This document shows positions 36,360 through 44,470 of a stretch of 64,000 nt of DNA, piece after piece. This DNA comes from Pseudomonas marvdashtae (GTDB lineage Bacteria; Pseudomonadota; Gammaproteobacteria; Pseudomonadales; Pseudomonadaceae). Numbering within the stretch: the first letter of the stretch is position 1; each line of letters begins with the position of its first letter. Made by a program: the position numbers and the translations under genes. The notes under the pieces were generated by a model. It worked only from the letters and a program-made list of their open reading frames with translations, was not told the origin of the DNA and searched no databases. Location: the NCBI RefSeq assembly GCF_014268655.2, contig NZ_JABWQX020000001.1:3998001-4062000 (forward strand). The letters run 5' to 3'.

Positions 36360-37640
36360 TTAGAAGGTGACGGCAACACCGCAGCGCGACGGGTCCTTGA
36401 TGGTGACGCCCCACCAGGTGAACAAGCGGTAACGGAACTGCATGTTGATCATGTTGGCGTCGTAGATCATGTACATCTTGAGACCGTTCTTCATGGTCTG
36501 GTTGATGACCTTGAGGCCGTCGAACGATTGGAACAGGTTCGCCGGGATGGTGCCGCCCAGGACTTCGACCGCATCCTTGTCGTAGAAGAGGTTGGTCTTC
36601 TTCGACGCGTCGATGTTCAGGCGGTTGACGGTGGCGGTGTTCAGGATGCGCGTATCGATGTTTGCATACGCTTTTTCCAGCGTGCTCAGCGCTGGGTCAT
36701 CCAGGGCGATTGGCTTCGGGAACACCGTGATGGACGTGCCCGAAGGCTTGCCCACGATGGTGAAGGTCATCGCCACACCGGTGTTGGACTTGTCAGCCAG
36801 GCCGACAGCCTTCACGGTTACTGCTGCGTTGGCGAAAGTCACCTTGTCGCCGACGTTGTAGCCTGCCGACGCCGTAACCGGAATGGTCGCGGTGCGGTAG
36901 TCCACGTTGGTCACGGTCTTCAGCACTGGGTCGACGGTGCCAGCGGTCGGTGCGAAGGATTGGTTGGCGGTCACGGTGGTGGCCGGGTCAGCGCCGCCGA
37001 TCAGGTTCGGCAAGAAGGACGCGGTGTAGACGTCGAACTCGGCGATGTTCTGCCCGATCTGGCCGGTGGCCCAGGTGGTTTCAGGGCGACCCTGGACGGT
37101 CTGGCGTGCGGCCAAGTCCTTGCCGAACTTCAGGTTGTCGCGGTCGTTGAGCAGGAAGTAGCGGTCGGTCTTGGCACCCTGACGCTCGTTCATCAGCGCC
37201 TGAGCTTCAGCGATGACGTCGTAGCCACTGGCGGCGTTGGAGCGGTAGAACATGGAGCCCTGAGTGGCGATGGCCGAAGCGATCTGCTTGTTCAGGTTGG
37301 TGGCCTGTTGACGGCCAGCTTCAGCGCCGCGCTTCTGCCAGAAACGCATGTCGCGCATGTCGTCCGCGCGCTGGCTTACCAGGTCGTTGGTTGGGGTGCC
37401 GAGGACGGCCGGGTAGGTCTCCTCGATGATGCCGGTTTCCAGGCCGGTCAGATCCCAGCCGTCGATGATCGGAGCGTGCTGCTGGACTGGGCGCCAGATG
37501 ATGTTGCCCGAGTTCTGCATATCGCCCGCGTCGGGCTCAAGGAAACTGGTGGTTGGGAGGAGCATGTCCTGCGGCTCGTAGGTATCCAGAGCCTGTTCGA
37601 ACATGACCTCGGCGATCTTGCCTGCGGTTAAAGTAGCCAT
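36360..37640 (-). CDS. Major coat protein, P22 gp5-like
   Basis: Protein of 426 residues against 430 for P22 gp5. N-terminus MATLTAGKIAEVMFEQALDT, then NIIWRPVQQ and LETGIIEETYPAVLG are typical of this HK97-fold coat family. A Thr/Val-rich insertion (about 220-290) matches the telokin-like I-domain position of P22 coat. It assembles on the scaffold encoded just upstream and is bracketed by terminators on both sides of the scaffold-coat pair. Confidence 0.9.
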   Translation of the reverse strand: MATLTAGKIAEVMFEQALDTYEPQDMLLPTTSFLEPDAGDMQNSGNIIWRPVQQHAPIIDGWDLTGLETGIIEETYPAVLGTPTNDLVSQRADDMRDMRFWQKRGAEAGRQQATNLNKQIASAIATQGSMFYRSNAASGYDVIAEAQALMNERQGAKTDRYFLLNDRDNLKFGKDLAARQTVQGRPETTWATGQIGQNIAEFDVYTASFLPNLIGGADPATTVTANQSFAPTAGTVDPVLKTVTNVDYRTATIPVTASAGYNVGDKVTFANAAVTVKAVGLADKSNTGVAMTFTIVGKPSGTSITVFPKPIALDDPALSTLEKAYANIDTRILNTATVNRLNIDASKKTNLFYDKDAVEVLGGTIPANLFQSFDGLKVINQTMKNGLKMYMIYDANMINMQFRYRLFTWWGVTIKDPSRCGVAVTF

Positions 37641-37651
37641 CGTTTAATTCC

Positions 37652-38668
37652 TTACCAAGAGTTGACGTTGATATTCGATTGTTTCGCTTCGCGCCGGATG
37701 TTGAACGCGGCCTGGTTGTCGCCACGCTTATGGGCTTCGAGGTACTTGCGGTGCAGGGCTTTGCCTGCGTCGGTCGTGCTCGCGTCCCCTTTCACCGTGG
37801 TAGCCGGTGCCGGTGCATTGCTTGTTTTGCGTGCTGGTGCAGTCAGCTCGGCAGACAGGCGCCCCAAATAGATGGAGGCCTGAATGCCGCTCGGGTCTTC
37901 GGCAAGCTTGGAGGTCAGTTCAGCAAGGCGCTTCGGGCTTACCCCGAGGTGGTAGAACACCTTCTCCGAGCCTTCGCCCAGGCTTGCGATCAGCGCGTTC
38001 GTGACGACTTCGCCACCTCCGCCAGGGAAAACACCCTCGACGGCGCTTCGAACGCGATAATCGGCGGACTGGTACAGCTCGGGACTGATCCCGCTTGCTG
38101 CTGCCAGGCGCGCGGCCCGCTCGTAGTGCTGATCTACGTTGGTGCTGATCTTCTGCTGCGCTTCCAGTTGCTTGCGCTGCTGTTCGTAGCCCTGGGTCTC
38201 GGCGTGCTGTTTGGCGAGGGTGTCTTTCAACTTCCAGTCGGCCAGGGCTTCGGTATAAGCGTCGTCCGGGTCGTCATGCTCGTAGAAGTCCTCACGCTTC
38301 GGGCGCGCCGAGGGTTGCGGTGCTACGTTCTTGCTGCGCAGCTCTTCCAGTTGCTGCTTCAGGGTGTCCAGCTCCGACTGGTGCTGTTTCTCCAACTTGG
38401 CACGGAGGCCGGCCTTTGCCGCCCCAATGTCCTTGTCGGTGAACTTCTTCTCTGCACCATGCGACTCCTGGTCGTCGCCCTTCATCCATGCCTCAGGCTC
38501 TGCCGCTTGGCTTTCGTCACCGTCTTGATCATCCGCATGATCTTGATCGTCTTCTTGGCCGGTGGCCGCCACATCATCAACGTCAGTCGCTCCGGTTTGC
38601 GGATCCTCGGCTGCTGCCGTCTGTGCTGCTGCGTTTTCTGCCCGTAACTCTTCCAGGGATTGGTCCAT
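37652..38668 (-). CDS. Scaffolding protein, P22 gp8-like
   Basis: Protein of 338 residues, highly charged and helical (P22 gp8 has 303). An acidic N-terminal region (about 20-70, QEDDQDHADDQDGDESQAAE) precedes a long coiled coil (about 95-175) and a basic C-terminal end (HRKYLEAHKRGDNQAAFNIR), the helix-turn-helix type that binds coat in P22. It directs procapsid assembly and leaves before packaging completes. Confidence 0.85.
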   Translation of the reverse strand: MDQSLEELRAENAAAQTAAAEDPQTGATDVDDVAATGQEDDQDHADDQDGDESQAAEPEAWMKGDDQESHGAEKKFTDKDIGAAKAGLRAKLEKQHQSELDTLKQQLEELRSKNVAPQPSARPKREDFYEHDDPDDAYTEALADWKLKDTLAKQHAETQGYEQQRKQLEAQQKISTNVDQHYERAARLAAASGISPELYQSADYRVRSAVEGVFPGGGGEVVTNALIASLGEGSEKVFYHLGVSPKRLAELTSKLAEDPSGIQASIYLGRLSAELTAPARKTSNAPAPATTVKGDASTTDAGKALHRKYLEAHKRGDNQAAFNIRREAKQSNINVNSW

Positions 38669-38797
38669 TTTCTACTCGCTTGGTAACGATGGCCCGGTGT
38701 ACTCCCGCCGGTAGGATTGCGTTTGACCTGTTCGCCTCAGTAGGTGGAACTCTTTCGTTCTGGTCGTCATCAGCTGGATGGCGGCCGGATTGCAGGC

Positions 38798-38820
38798 AAA
38801 AGAAAACCCGCCGAAGCGGG
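38798..38820 (-). terminator. Rho-independent terminator between portal and scaffold genes
   Basis: Minus-strand CCCGC-TTCG-GCGGG (38820 to 38807) followed by TTTTCTTTT (38806 to 38798). It lies 13 bases after the portal stop. The remaining 130 bases to the scaffold start show no clear promoter. Confidence 0.85.
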
Positions 38821-38833
38821 CCTTGATCTGCTG

Positions 38834-41020
38834 CTACTGTCTCGGTTGAACCTGTGCCCTGAAGGGACTGACCAGGCGCTGCACGTTCTCCATCATCTTG
38901 CCGGCGGTCTGCGCCTGCTTGAATTGGATGTCGGCGCCGGCTTTCTCGGCATCGACTTGGACGGCGGCGCGGTCCGTCTGGGCGCGGAACGCATCGATCT
39001 GCGTCTTGGCTGCGTTGTTCTGTGCATTCGCTTGGTCCTTCAGGGTCTCGCGCTGGGCGTTCATCTGCGCAGCTTTGGCCTTTTCCATCTCGGCCTGAGC
39101 CAGGACCATGTTGGCGTCAGGAGGCGGTTGTTGGGACCTGGCCTCCCGAACCATGGCTTCCTCTTCCTCGGTCTCAGGCTCGAAGATGTCCGCCAGGATC
39201 AATTGCTTGCGGGCGTACTTGCGGACGGGCTCCATGTCCACACCATTGATGAGGGTCAGCGTCTGGAGCATGAGCATCTTCGACATCATCGGGTCAACCT
39301 GGGCCAGCGATGAAGCCATGGCCGTCAACTGCTCAATGGTCTGCTCCTTCTTGCTTGCGTAGCTCGGACCGATGTCGGCGTATACCTCGTACTCGGTATT
39401 GGTCAGGTCGTTGAGCGCTGTCATCTCTCCGGTCTCGCGATCCTGGACCATCTCCATGATCCGGGCCTTCTTGGTCGAGCCGTCCTGTGATGTGAGGGTG
39501 ACTTCCCGGGGCGCGTCGTACACCTCGACCGCCATGGATGCGTAGATCTCGGCATCCCGGCGCTTGGCGTGCTTTAGGTTCTGCTGATAGACGATCGACT
39601 GCTGATCCAGGCGATTGGTCAGGGCGTTGACGGCCTTGCCCGACAGGTCCGGGTCTGCAATGTCCTGCGGCAGGCCCGGGTTGGCCACGTCCTCAACAGC
39701 CTGACGGGACAGCTCGATACTGGCCATCAGCGCTTGCGGGATGGTTTGCTCGGGCATCACGCTGATGGCGCCGAGTGGCAGCGGCTGCCCGTTCGCATCC
39801 AGGCGGTTCTGCAGCAGGTACGGGTAGTTGTTGTCTGCCCCGTTTTCCTCGTACATGAACTCGAAGCCCTGGATCTGCTCCGGGTGGAAGATCGGCTTCG
39901 GCCTTGGGCTGCGGCTCACGATGTCGGCCAGGTAGGACAACTGGAAGTTGCGAAGGCGCTGTGGATCCTTCGCCAGGCGGGTGATGCCCTCGTAGTGCTC
40001 CTCGCCTTCGATGAACGCCCGCTCGCCGTAGGTTGGCACGACTGGCAGGTTTTCCCCGGCAATCACCTCGCCTTCACGCTCGCCGTCCTTGCCCATCTTG
40101 CCGTTGAGGATGCATTCACCCGATGCAATGTACTTGCGCACCTCCCACCGCTGGATCTCGCGCTCGCTGGCAATGACATAGCCGTCGTCGATCAGCTCAT
40201 CCATGACCGACTCAAGGTCAGACTCGCGCAGGGTCAGCGGCTGGCCGGTGGGATCGGTGAAGGTGATGACCTTATCCTTGATCTTGCGGCGGTGATAGAA
40301 GCTCACGACGTAGATCAAGTCGTTGCCGCTGCCCATCCATGGGAAGGTGTACGACTGCTCAGGCGCAGCGAAGGATGAAGGGCGGCGCACCTCTTCTTTC
40401 TCTCGCTTCTTGCGCTCCTGGCGGGTCTCCTTCACACCGTCTTCACTGGCCTCGTCGCACAGCTCTTTCACCAGATCCTTGTATCCATCCGACGAATAGG
40501 CCTCGAGGATCGACACGTAGTTGGCGTCTGACTTGTCCAGCAGCTTGGCGTTCGGGTCCCAGAAGCAGTTGTTGTTCGCCTCGTAGATTGGCCGACGGCG
40601 GATGATCTGGTGGTCGATGCCGGCCCGGTTGCTGGCGTATTCGGTGTACAGCTCCCAGGCGCCCACGCCACAGACCACGGCTTCACCGGTGGCATTGTCG
40701 TAAGCCTCAAGCGACGTGTTCGCGCGGTCGTCCGTCAGATACAGCCCATCGAGGATGTCGGCGCCGTCGTCGCGGGATTCGCTCTTGGGTACGAAGTTGA
40801 CCTGAACCGGGTTGGACCGAAGGTCGGCCACGATCTGGCGCCCGGCCTTGCGCAACACGTTGAACTCACCGCGGTACTGCAGCGACGATTCGCCAAGCGT
40901 CGAGTCGTCCCACTGCGTTACCCAGTAGAACATCATGTCGTCAGCGGCACGCATGCGCGTTTCCTGGCCGTGGCAATACGCTTTGTCGTGGAGCTCATGG
41001 AGCTGCTGAAGTGTGAGCAT
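38834..41020 (-). CDS. Portal protein, P22 gp1-like
   Basis: Protein of 728 residues, the same size as P22 gp1 (725). N-terminus includes DDMMFYWVTQWDDSTLGESS and RGEFNVLRKAGRQIVADLRSNPVQVNF, typical of this family. The C-terminal region (about 615-720) is a long Gln/Ala-rich helix with coiled-coil character that would form the internal barrel. It forms the dodecameric DNA port. TAATG joins it to the terminase gene. Confidence 0.9.
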   Translation of the reverse strand: MLTLQQLHELHDKAYCHGQETRMRAADDMMFYWVTQWDDSTLGESSLQYRGEFNVLRKAGRQIVADLRSNPVQVNFVPKSESRDDGADILDGLYLTDDRANTSLEAYDNATGEAVVCGVGAWELYTEYASNRAGIDHQIIRRRPIYEANNNCFWDPNAKLLDKSDANYVSILEAYSSDGYKDLVKELCDEASEDGVKETRQERKKREKEEVRRPSSFAAPEQSYTFPWMGSGNDLIYVVSFYHRRKIKDKVITFTDPTGQPLTLRESDLESVMDELIDDGYVIASEREIQRWEVRKYIASGECILNGKMGKDGEREGEVIAGENLPVVPTYGERAFIEGEEHYEGITRLAKDPQRLRNFQLSYLADIVSRSPRPKPIFHPEQIQGFEFMYEENGADNNYPYLLQNRLDANGQPLPLGAISVMPEQTIPQALMASIELSRQAVEDVANPGLPQDIADPDLSGKAVNALTNRLDQQSIVYQQNLKHAKRRDAEIYASMAVEVYDAPREVTLTSQDGSTKKARIMEMVQDRETGEMTALNDLTNTEYEVYADIGPSYASKKEQTIEQLTAMASSLAQVDPMMSKMLMLQTLTLINGVDMEPVRKYARKQLILADIFEPETEEEEAMVREARSQQPPPDANMVLAQAEMEKAKAAQMNAQRETLKDQANAQNNAAKTQIDAFRAQTDRAAVQVDAEKAGADIQFKQAQTAGKMMENVQRLVSPFRAQVQPRQ

Positions 41021-42483
41021 TATTTCCTACCCATTGGCCGCATTGGACGCGGAATGTGAGCAACCACTGCCCCTGTGCTTATGTCTTTCCGCTGCTTGGC
41101 AAAGCGCCGCATCATGTAGGCGTAGCGCGTGGCCGATAGCAGGTCGTCGTTAATTTTGACGATGTTGCCGTTCTCGTCTCGGTGGTAGCTCAGCTTCTCG
41201 TCGAACCAGTCAGTGAGGTGCGAGAAGACCTTTAGGCGCCCGGTAGTCATGCGCTCATAGAGCTCTACTAGACCTGCCTCTACGCCATTGCCTCCTCCCT
41301 GCCACGTTGCGTGCTCAGGCATCATTAGCCAGCCAGCATCCTGGTACGCCTGCTTCTGCTGCGCCCCGCTCCCTTTTTCCGTTTGCAGGCCATCATGAGG
41401 CCATGCGGTTGGAACGCCGCGAGACCAGACTTTCACCGAGCCCCAAGCTGTAGAGGGGGTCACTCGACTCTTTCTCCAAGCATGGGCTACGTAAATCACA
41501 TCGTCGTCTTTGTCTATCCACAGCTGGATATGGGCCTGTGGGTGATCCCACCCGAAGTCCATGCCATTCACTACCCACCAATGGCTCGGGCATTCAAACG
41601 GCTGACAACGAATTTCCTCATCGCTGAAGTCGAATATCAGACCTGTACCCAGCAACGGAAGCCCCTTGGAGCGCATATCTCGCTGCCACTCGGGGTACAT
41701 ACCAAGCAACTTTCGCTGCGTGTCGGCGGTTAAGTGCGGCGCATCAGCCCAAGTTGCACGCTGGATGTATTGGCCCTCGGCCGGGCAGTCCATGAACTGA
41801 ACTACCAGCTCGGTGCGCCCGTTCTCCGGTGTAAATGTCAGAATCCCACGGCCACCCATTCCGCCGTCACCAGTAGCGGTGCGGGTCAGGACCTGCGGGT
41901 AAATCGACTTGTCGCGCGGCTCTTCGTCGATGTGATACCAATCAACGCTGTCGCCCATGATTGCGTGCTGGCCCTGGCTGTAGGACCAGAACTGCACTGT
42001 TGATTGGCTACCTGACTTGTGCCGGACAGTGATCTGCCGCATAGCCCCGGATGTGCCGGTGGCGGACAGATGCGCAATGATTCGGTCCGTAGGGATCAGG
42101 CCGCCAGTCCACTTGCCGCCTTCCAGCGTGCCGAACAGTGGTGTCTGAAGCAGGTCTCGCGTCTTCTCCATCGAGAAGCCCAACAACCAGCACATCGGCG
42201 CATGGTCGAATACGTGGCCTTCCCATCCCTCCGGGTAATCGCCCAGCAAGTGCATAGCGTCGATCGTTAAGCCAGTGCGAGTCTTGCCCACCCGGTTTGC
42301 GGCCATGAGCATGCATGACGTGTGGTCAGCCGTGGCCTTTAGGAACTTGCGTTGCCATTCGTAAAGTGTTTCAAACTGAAGCAGGTGTCGCCTCTGAGCA
42401 TCGCGGCGCGCCTTTTCTTCAAGAAGCGCCAATAGCTCAAGCTTGTCAGCCAAGGCCTGCGAGTTTGGCGATTCTGCGATCAA
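41020..42483 (-). CDS. terL: Terminase large subunit
   Basis: Protein of 487 residues. The N-terminal ATPase has Walker A-type AANRVGKTRT near 62-71 and Walker B DWYHIDEEP near 182-190. The C-terminal RNase H-like nuclease begins with the acidic GMDFGWDHPQAH near 302-313. It packages DNA with the small subunit, P22 gp2-like headful packaging being likely from the rest of the module. Its start lies 38 bases inside the small-subunit gene. Confidence 0.92.
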   Translation of the reverse strand: MIAESPNSQALADKLELLALLEEKARRDAQRRHLLQFETLYEWQRKFLKATADHTSCMLMAANRVGKTRTGLTIDAMHLLGDYPEGWEGHVFDHAPMCWLLGFSMEKTRDLLQTPLFGTLEGGKWTGGLIPTDRIIAHLSATGTSGAMRQITVRHKSGSQSTVQFWSYSQGQHAIMGDSVDWYHIDEEPRDKSIYPQVLTRTATGDGGMGGRGILTFTPENGRTELVVQFMDCPAEGQYIQRATWADAPHLTADTQRKLLGMYPEWQRDMRSKGLPLLGTGLIFDFSDEEIRCQPFECPSHWWVVNGMDFGWDHPQAHIQLWIDKDDDVIYVAHAWRKSRVTPSTAWGSVKVWSRGVPTAWPHDGLQTEKGSGAQQKQAYQDAGWLMMPEHATWQGGGNGVEAGLVELYERMTTGRLKVFSHLTDWFDEKLSYHRDENGNIVKINDDLLSATRYAYMMRRFAKQRKDISTGAVVAHIPRPMRPMGRK

Positions 42484-43063
42484 GTTCTTCTTCCGTCAGT
42501 TGACTGCGGTCATCGCCTGGTTTCTCGGTGCCCACGTCATATGCCTGGCGCTCAAGGGCAATTAGGTTCTTCAATGTCTCGCCCAGCTCTTTGAGCGTCT
42601 TGGTACGGGATGGCAAACCGATGACCTTGTGATAGGCATCACTCAACCGAGTGTCGTCGGGGTTGTGCAGGATATCGCCAAGCTCTTCGAACAACTCGCG
42701 GTTATCGGTTACACCTTCGAGCTCATCCAGCAGCTTGTTGGCCAGCTTGCGATAACGACCAATGTCGGTTCGGTGGCCAATGCGGATACTGGCAATGACT
42801 TGAGCATTCGCTTCAACGATTCCACGCTCAGTTGCCAGCGTCTCCGTGGAAACTTGTGTGGAAACCTCGGCTTTGGAAACCAGCGAATCGGCCTTGGCCT
42901 GGATCTTCGCCTTAAGGTCTCTCTCCCAACCGCCAACCCTGGCCCGCTTATTGATCGCGGTATGGGATACACCGCACGCTGCGGCTATCTCGCGCACCGA
43001 GAGCAACCCAGCCCGGTAGAGCTGTTCGATGCGCTCCCAGTCAGGGGCAGCCTTCTCTGTCAC
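42446..43063 (-). CDS. terS: Terminase small subunit
   Basis: Protein of 205 residues with an N-terminal helix-turn-helix (LLSVREIAAACGVSHTAINK, about 19-38) that would recognise the pac site, a central helical region for ring assembly, and a C-terminal EEELDRRIAKLAGLG. It directly precedes and overlaps terL and follows the lysis genes. Confidence 0.87.
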   Translation of the reverse strand: MTEKAAPDWERIEQLYRAGLLSVREIAAACGVSHTAINKRARVGGWERDLKAKIQAKADSLVSKAEVSTQVSTETLATERGIVEANAQVIASIRIGHRTDIGRYRKLANKLLDELEGVTDNRELFEELGDILHNPDDTRLSDAYHKVIGLPSRTKTLKELGETLKNLIALERQAYDVGTEKPGDDRSQLTEEELDRRIAKLAGLG

Positions 43064-43064
43064 C

Positions 43065-43535
43065 TCAGTTCCCCTTCAAGCAGACGTTGGCGATGTAGGC
43101 CTGTGCCATCTGCAAAGCGATCAGTCCTTGGTCGCCGTCGTCGGTGATGGCGACAATTCGTTGAGCATCCGATGGGTCAAGTTCGGCTCGCGCTTCTGCA
43201 TCACCCAGGCCGGTGGTGGAGGAGGCGGCTCGCACAGCGGGAGCGGGGCAACGGGCTTTGACTGACAGCCGTTGACTGCCATCCCCGATACGAGCAAGCA
43301 GCTCAGCATTACTGGTTTGAGCATCGGTCAGGGCCTTTGTGTGTTCAGCGTCGAGTTGGGCCAACAGCTTCTGTGTGTTGCGGCGGGACTGCGCGGCAGC
43401 CTCAAGCGTGTTGATCGTGTCCACCTGGTCGCTGATGACGGTCTTGGCCCTGTCCAGGCTGTTGCTGACGTGATCGAGGCGCCACCCAGCGAGGATTAGC
43501 GCAACGGCCAAGCCGGCGATGAGATAGCGAGTCAT
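43065..43535 (-). CDS. Inner-membrane spanin (Rz-like)
   Basis: Protein of 156 residues. One N-terminal membrane segment (about 3-19, YLIAGLAVALILAGWRL) is followed by a periplasmic coiled coil (about 25-80), the layout of Rz. It should join the outer-membrane partner encoded inside its own gene to fuse the two membranes at lysis. The start at 43535 overlaps the endolysin stop in ATGA. Confidence 0.85.
   Translation of the reverse strand: MTRYLIAGLAVALILAGWRLDHVSNSLDRAKTVISDQVDTINTLEAAAQSRRNTQKLLAQLDAEHTKALTDAQTSNAELLARIGDGSQRLSVKARCPAPAVRAASSTTGLGDAEARAELDPSDAQRIVAITDDGDQGLIALQMAQAYIANVCLKGN
43121..43324 (-). CDS. Outer-membrane spanin lipoprotein (Rz1-like), embedded in another frame of the Rz gene
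   Basis: 67-residue ORF lying wholly within the Rz-like gene. It has a lipoprotein signal with lipobox ending VNGC (Cys20) and a proline-rich stretch (CEPPPPPPAW), the typical traits of Rz1. The embedded arrangement is the classic lambda one. Confidence 0.85.
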   Translation of the reverse strand: MLKPVMLSCLLVSGMAVNGCQSKPVAPLPLCEPPPPPPAWVMQKREPNLTHRMLNELSPSPTTATKD

Positions 43536-44044
43536 TGTTGAGCCTCCATGCACTTGGCATGACGCTGGAGCTGGCGAGTCCATACGCCTGGGCAACGCTT
43601 GTTGCCTGGTGTGGAGCAGTCGAAGCCTGCGGCGAAGCGGTACTTGAGCAGCGAGGCGCACGCCTGGGCGTACTGGCCGGTCTGCAACTTTGTGCGCATC
43701 GAGGACTTGCGCCAGGTGCCGATGCCGTACTGGCCAACGAAGTCCATGTACAGATCGAACTCGGCTTGATTCAGCTTCACGCCCTGCATGGACGCGGCAA
43801 ACAGCTTCTCGTCCTGGCTGATCAGGTTGCGGGCAAGCACGTCAGCGCGCTGCGGGGTGATGGTGTCGCCCATGCGAACTGGTGTGCCGTCTTCGTAGCG
43901 GGTTGAGCCGTGACCGATTGTCGGGACATCGCCCTTGGTGGGGATGACCGCGTGATCGGTGAAGCCCTCGTTCGCTTTCCAGGCGCCGATGCCGGCCAGA
44001 CTCATGGTGAGCAGGCCCACGGCAATGCGCTGACGGTTGTTCAT
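43532..44044 (-). CDS. SAR endolysin (lysozyme, GH24-like)
   Basis: Protein of 170 residues from ATG 44044. A weakly hydrophobic N-terminal segment rich in Gly/Ala/Ser (about 7-22, IAVGLLTMSLAGIGAW) is a signal-anchor-release sequence rather than a cleavable signal. The catalytic Glu26 lies directly after it in ANEGF, followed by GDVPTIGHGST (38-48), the lysozyme active-site block. The protein would be held inactive in the membrane until the holin collapses the potential. Confidence 0.87.
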   Translation of the reverse strand: MNNRQRIAVGLLTMSLAGIGAWKANEGFTDHAVIPTKGDVPTIGHGSTRYEDGTPVRMGDTITPQRADVLARNLISQDEKLFAASMQGVKLNQAEFDLYMDFVGQYGIGTWRKSSMRTKLQTGQYAQACASLLKYRFAAGFDCSTPGNKRCPGVWTRQLQRHAKCMEAQQ

Positions 44045-44292
44045 GGACGGCACTGGTCGCGCAAAGCTTGGATGCGGGCGGCGCTCTCGGCGTGTTCACG
44101 GCGATCCCGGCGGATCTGAAAAAAGGTGCTGATGAACAAACCCAGCACTGCAACGACCACACCAGCGATCCCGATCCAGTTGACCTGGGACAACCAGCCG
44201 ACCATACCTGCAGCTCCACCAACCAGCATGCCCTTATTGGCCACTGACGCACCCACCACCTCTACGATGCTCTCGGGCGTCGGGTTGGCCAT
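44041..44292 (-). CDS. Holin, class II / pinholin-like
   Basis: Protein of 83 residues from ATG 44292, which has GGAG 7 bases upstream. Two hydrophobic segments (about 20-36 and 39-58) are followed by a highly charged tail (FQIRRDRREHAESAAR), as in S21-type pinholins. The first segment is only moderately hydrophobic and Gly/Ala-rich, as expected of a helix that leaves the membrane. It precedes the SAR endolysin, the usual partner. Confidence 0.8.
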   Translation of the reverse strand: MANPTPESIVEVVGASVANKGMLVGGAAGMVGWLSQVNWIGIAGVVVAVLGLFISTFFQIRRDRREHAESAARIQALRDQCRP

Positions 44293-44336
44293 GTTCGAAC
44301 TCCGGCTTGAGGCTGCCATTAGGGCCTCCAGAAACG

Positions 44337-44360
44337 AAAAAACCCCGCACAGTGGCGAGG
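44337..44360 (-). terminator. Terminator A in the late leader
   Basis: Minus-strand CCTCGC (44360 to 44355) pairs with GCGGGG (44348 to 44343) around a 6-base loop, followed by TTTTTT (44342 to 44337). It is the second of two terminators between the late promoter and the holin. Confidence 0.75.
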
Positions 44361-44380
44361 CTCGGGTTTAATTTCGGATA

Positions 44381-44408
44381 CAAAAAAGCCCGACTCAATG
44401 GCCGGGCT
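44381..44408 (-). terminator. Terminator B in the late leader
   Basis: Minus-strand AGCCCG (44408 to 44403) pairs with CGGGCT (44392 to 44387), followed by TTTTTTG. First of the tandem terminators, about 30-55 bases from the predicted late start point. Confidence 0.85.
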
Positions 44409-44441
44409 TGTCTTGAAGCGGTAAAACCGCAAGATGGCGAA

Positions 44442-44470
44442 ATAATGCCAAACACTACTCAAAACGTCAA
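44442..44470 (-). promoter_or_regulatory. Late promoter, pR'-type
   Basis: Minus strand: -35 TTGACG (44470 to 44465), 17-base spacer, -10 CATTAT (44447 to 44442). The -35 overlaps the TGA stop of the Q-position gene. A short hairpin GCGGT-TTT-ACCGC (44430 to 44418) falls just after the expected start point. This matches the lambdoid arrangement of Q gene, pR', pause region and tR' terminator. Confidence 0.82.

Noticed and set aside
43121..43324. Embedded ORF in the spanin gene as a mere shadow frame
   Set aside because: Rejected as shadow because it has a lipobox and proline-rich stretch exactly as Rz1 does; retained as a gene.
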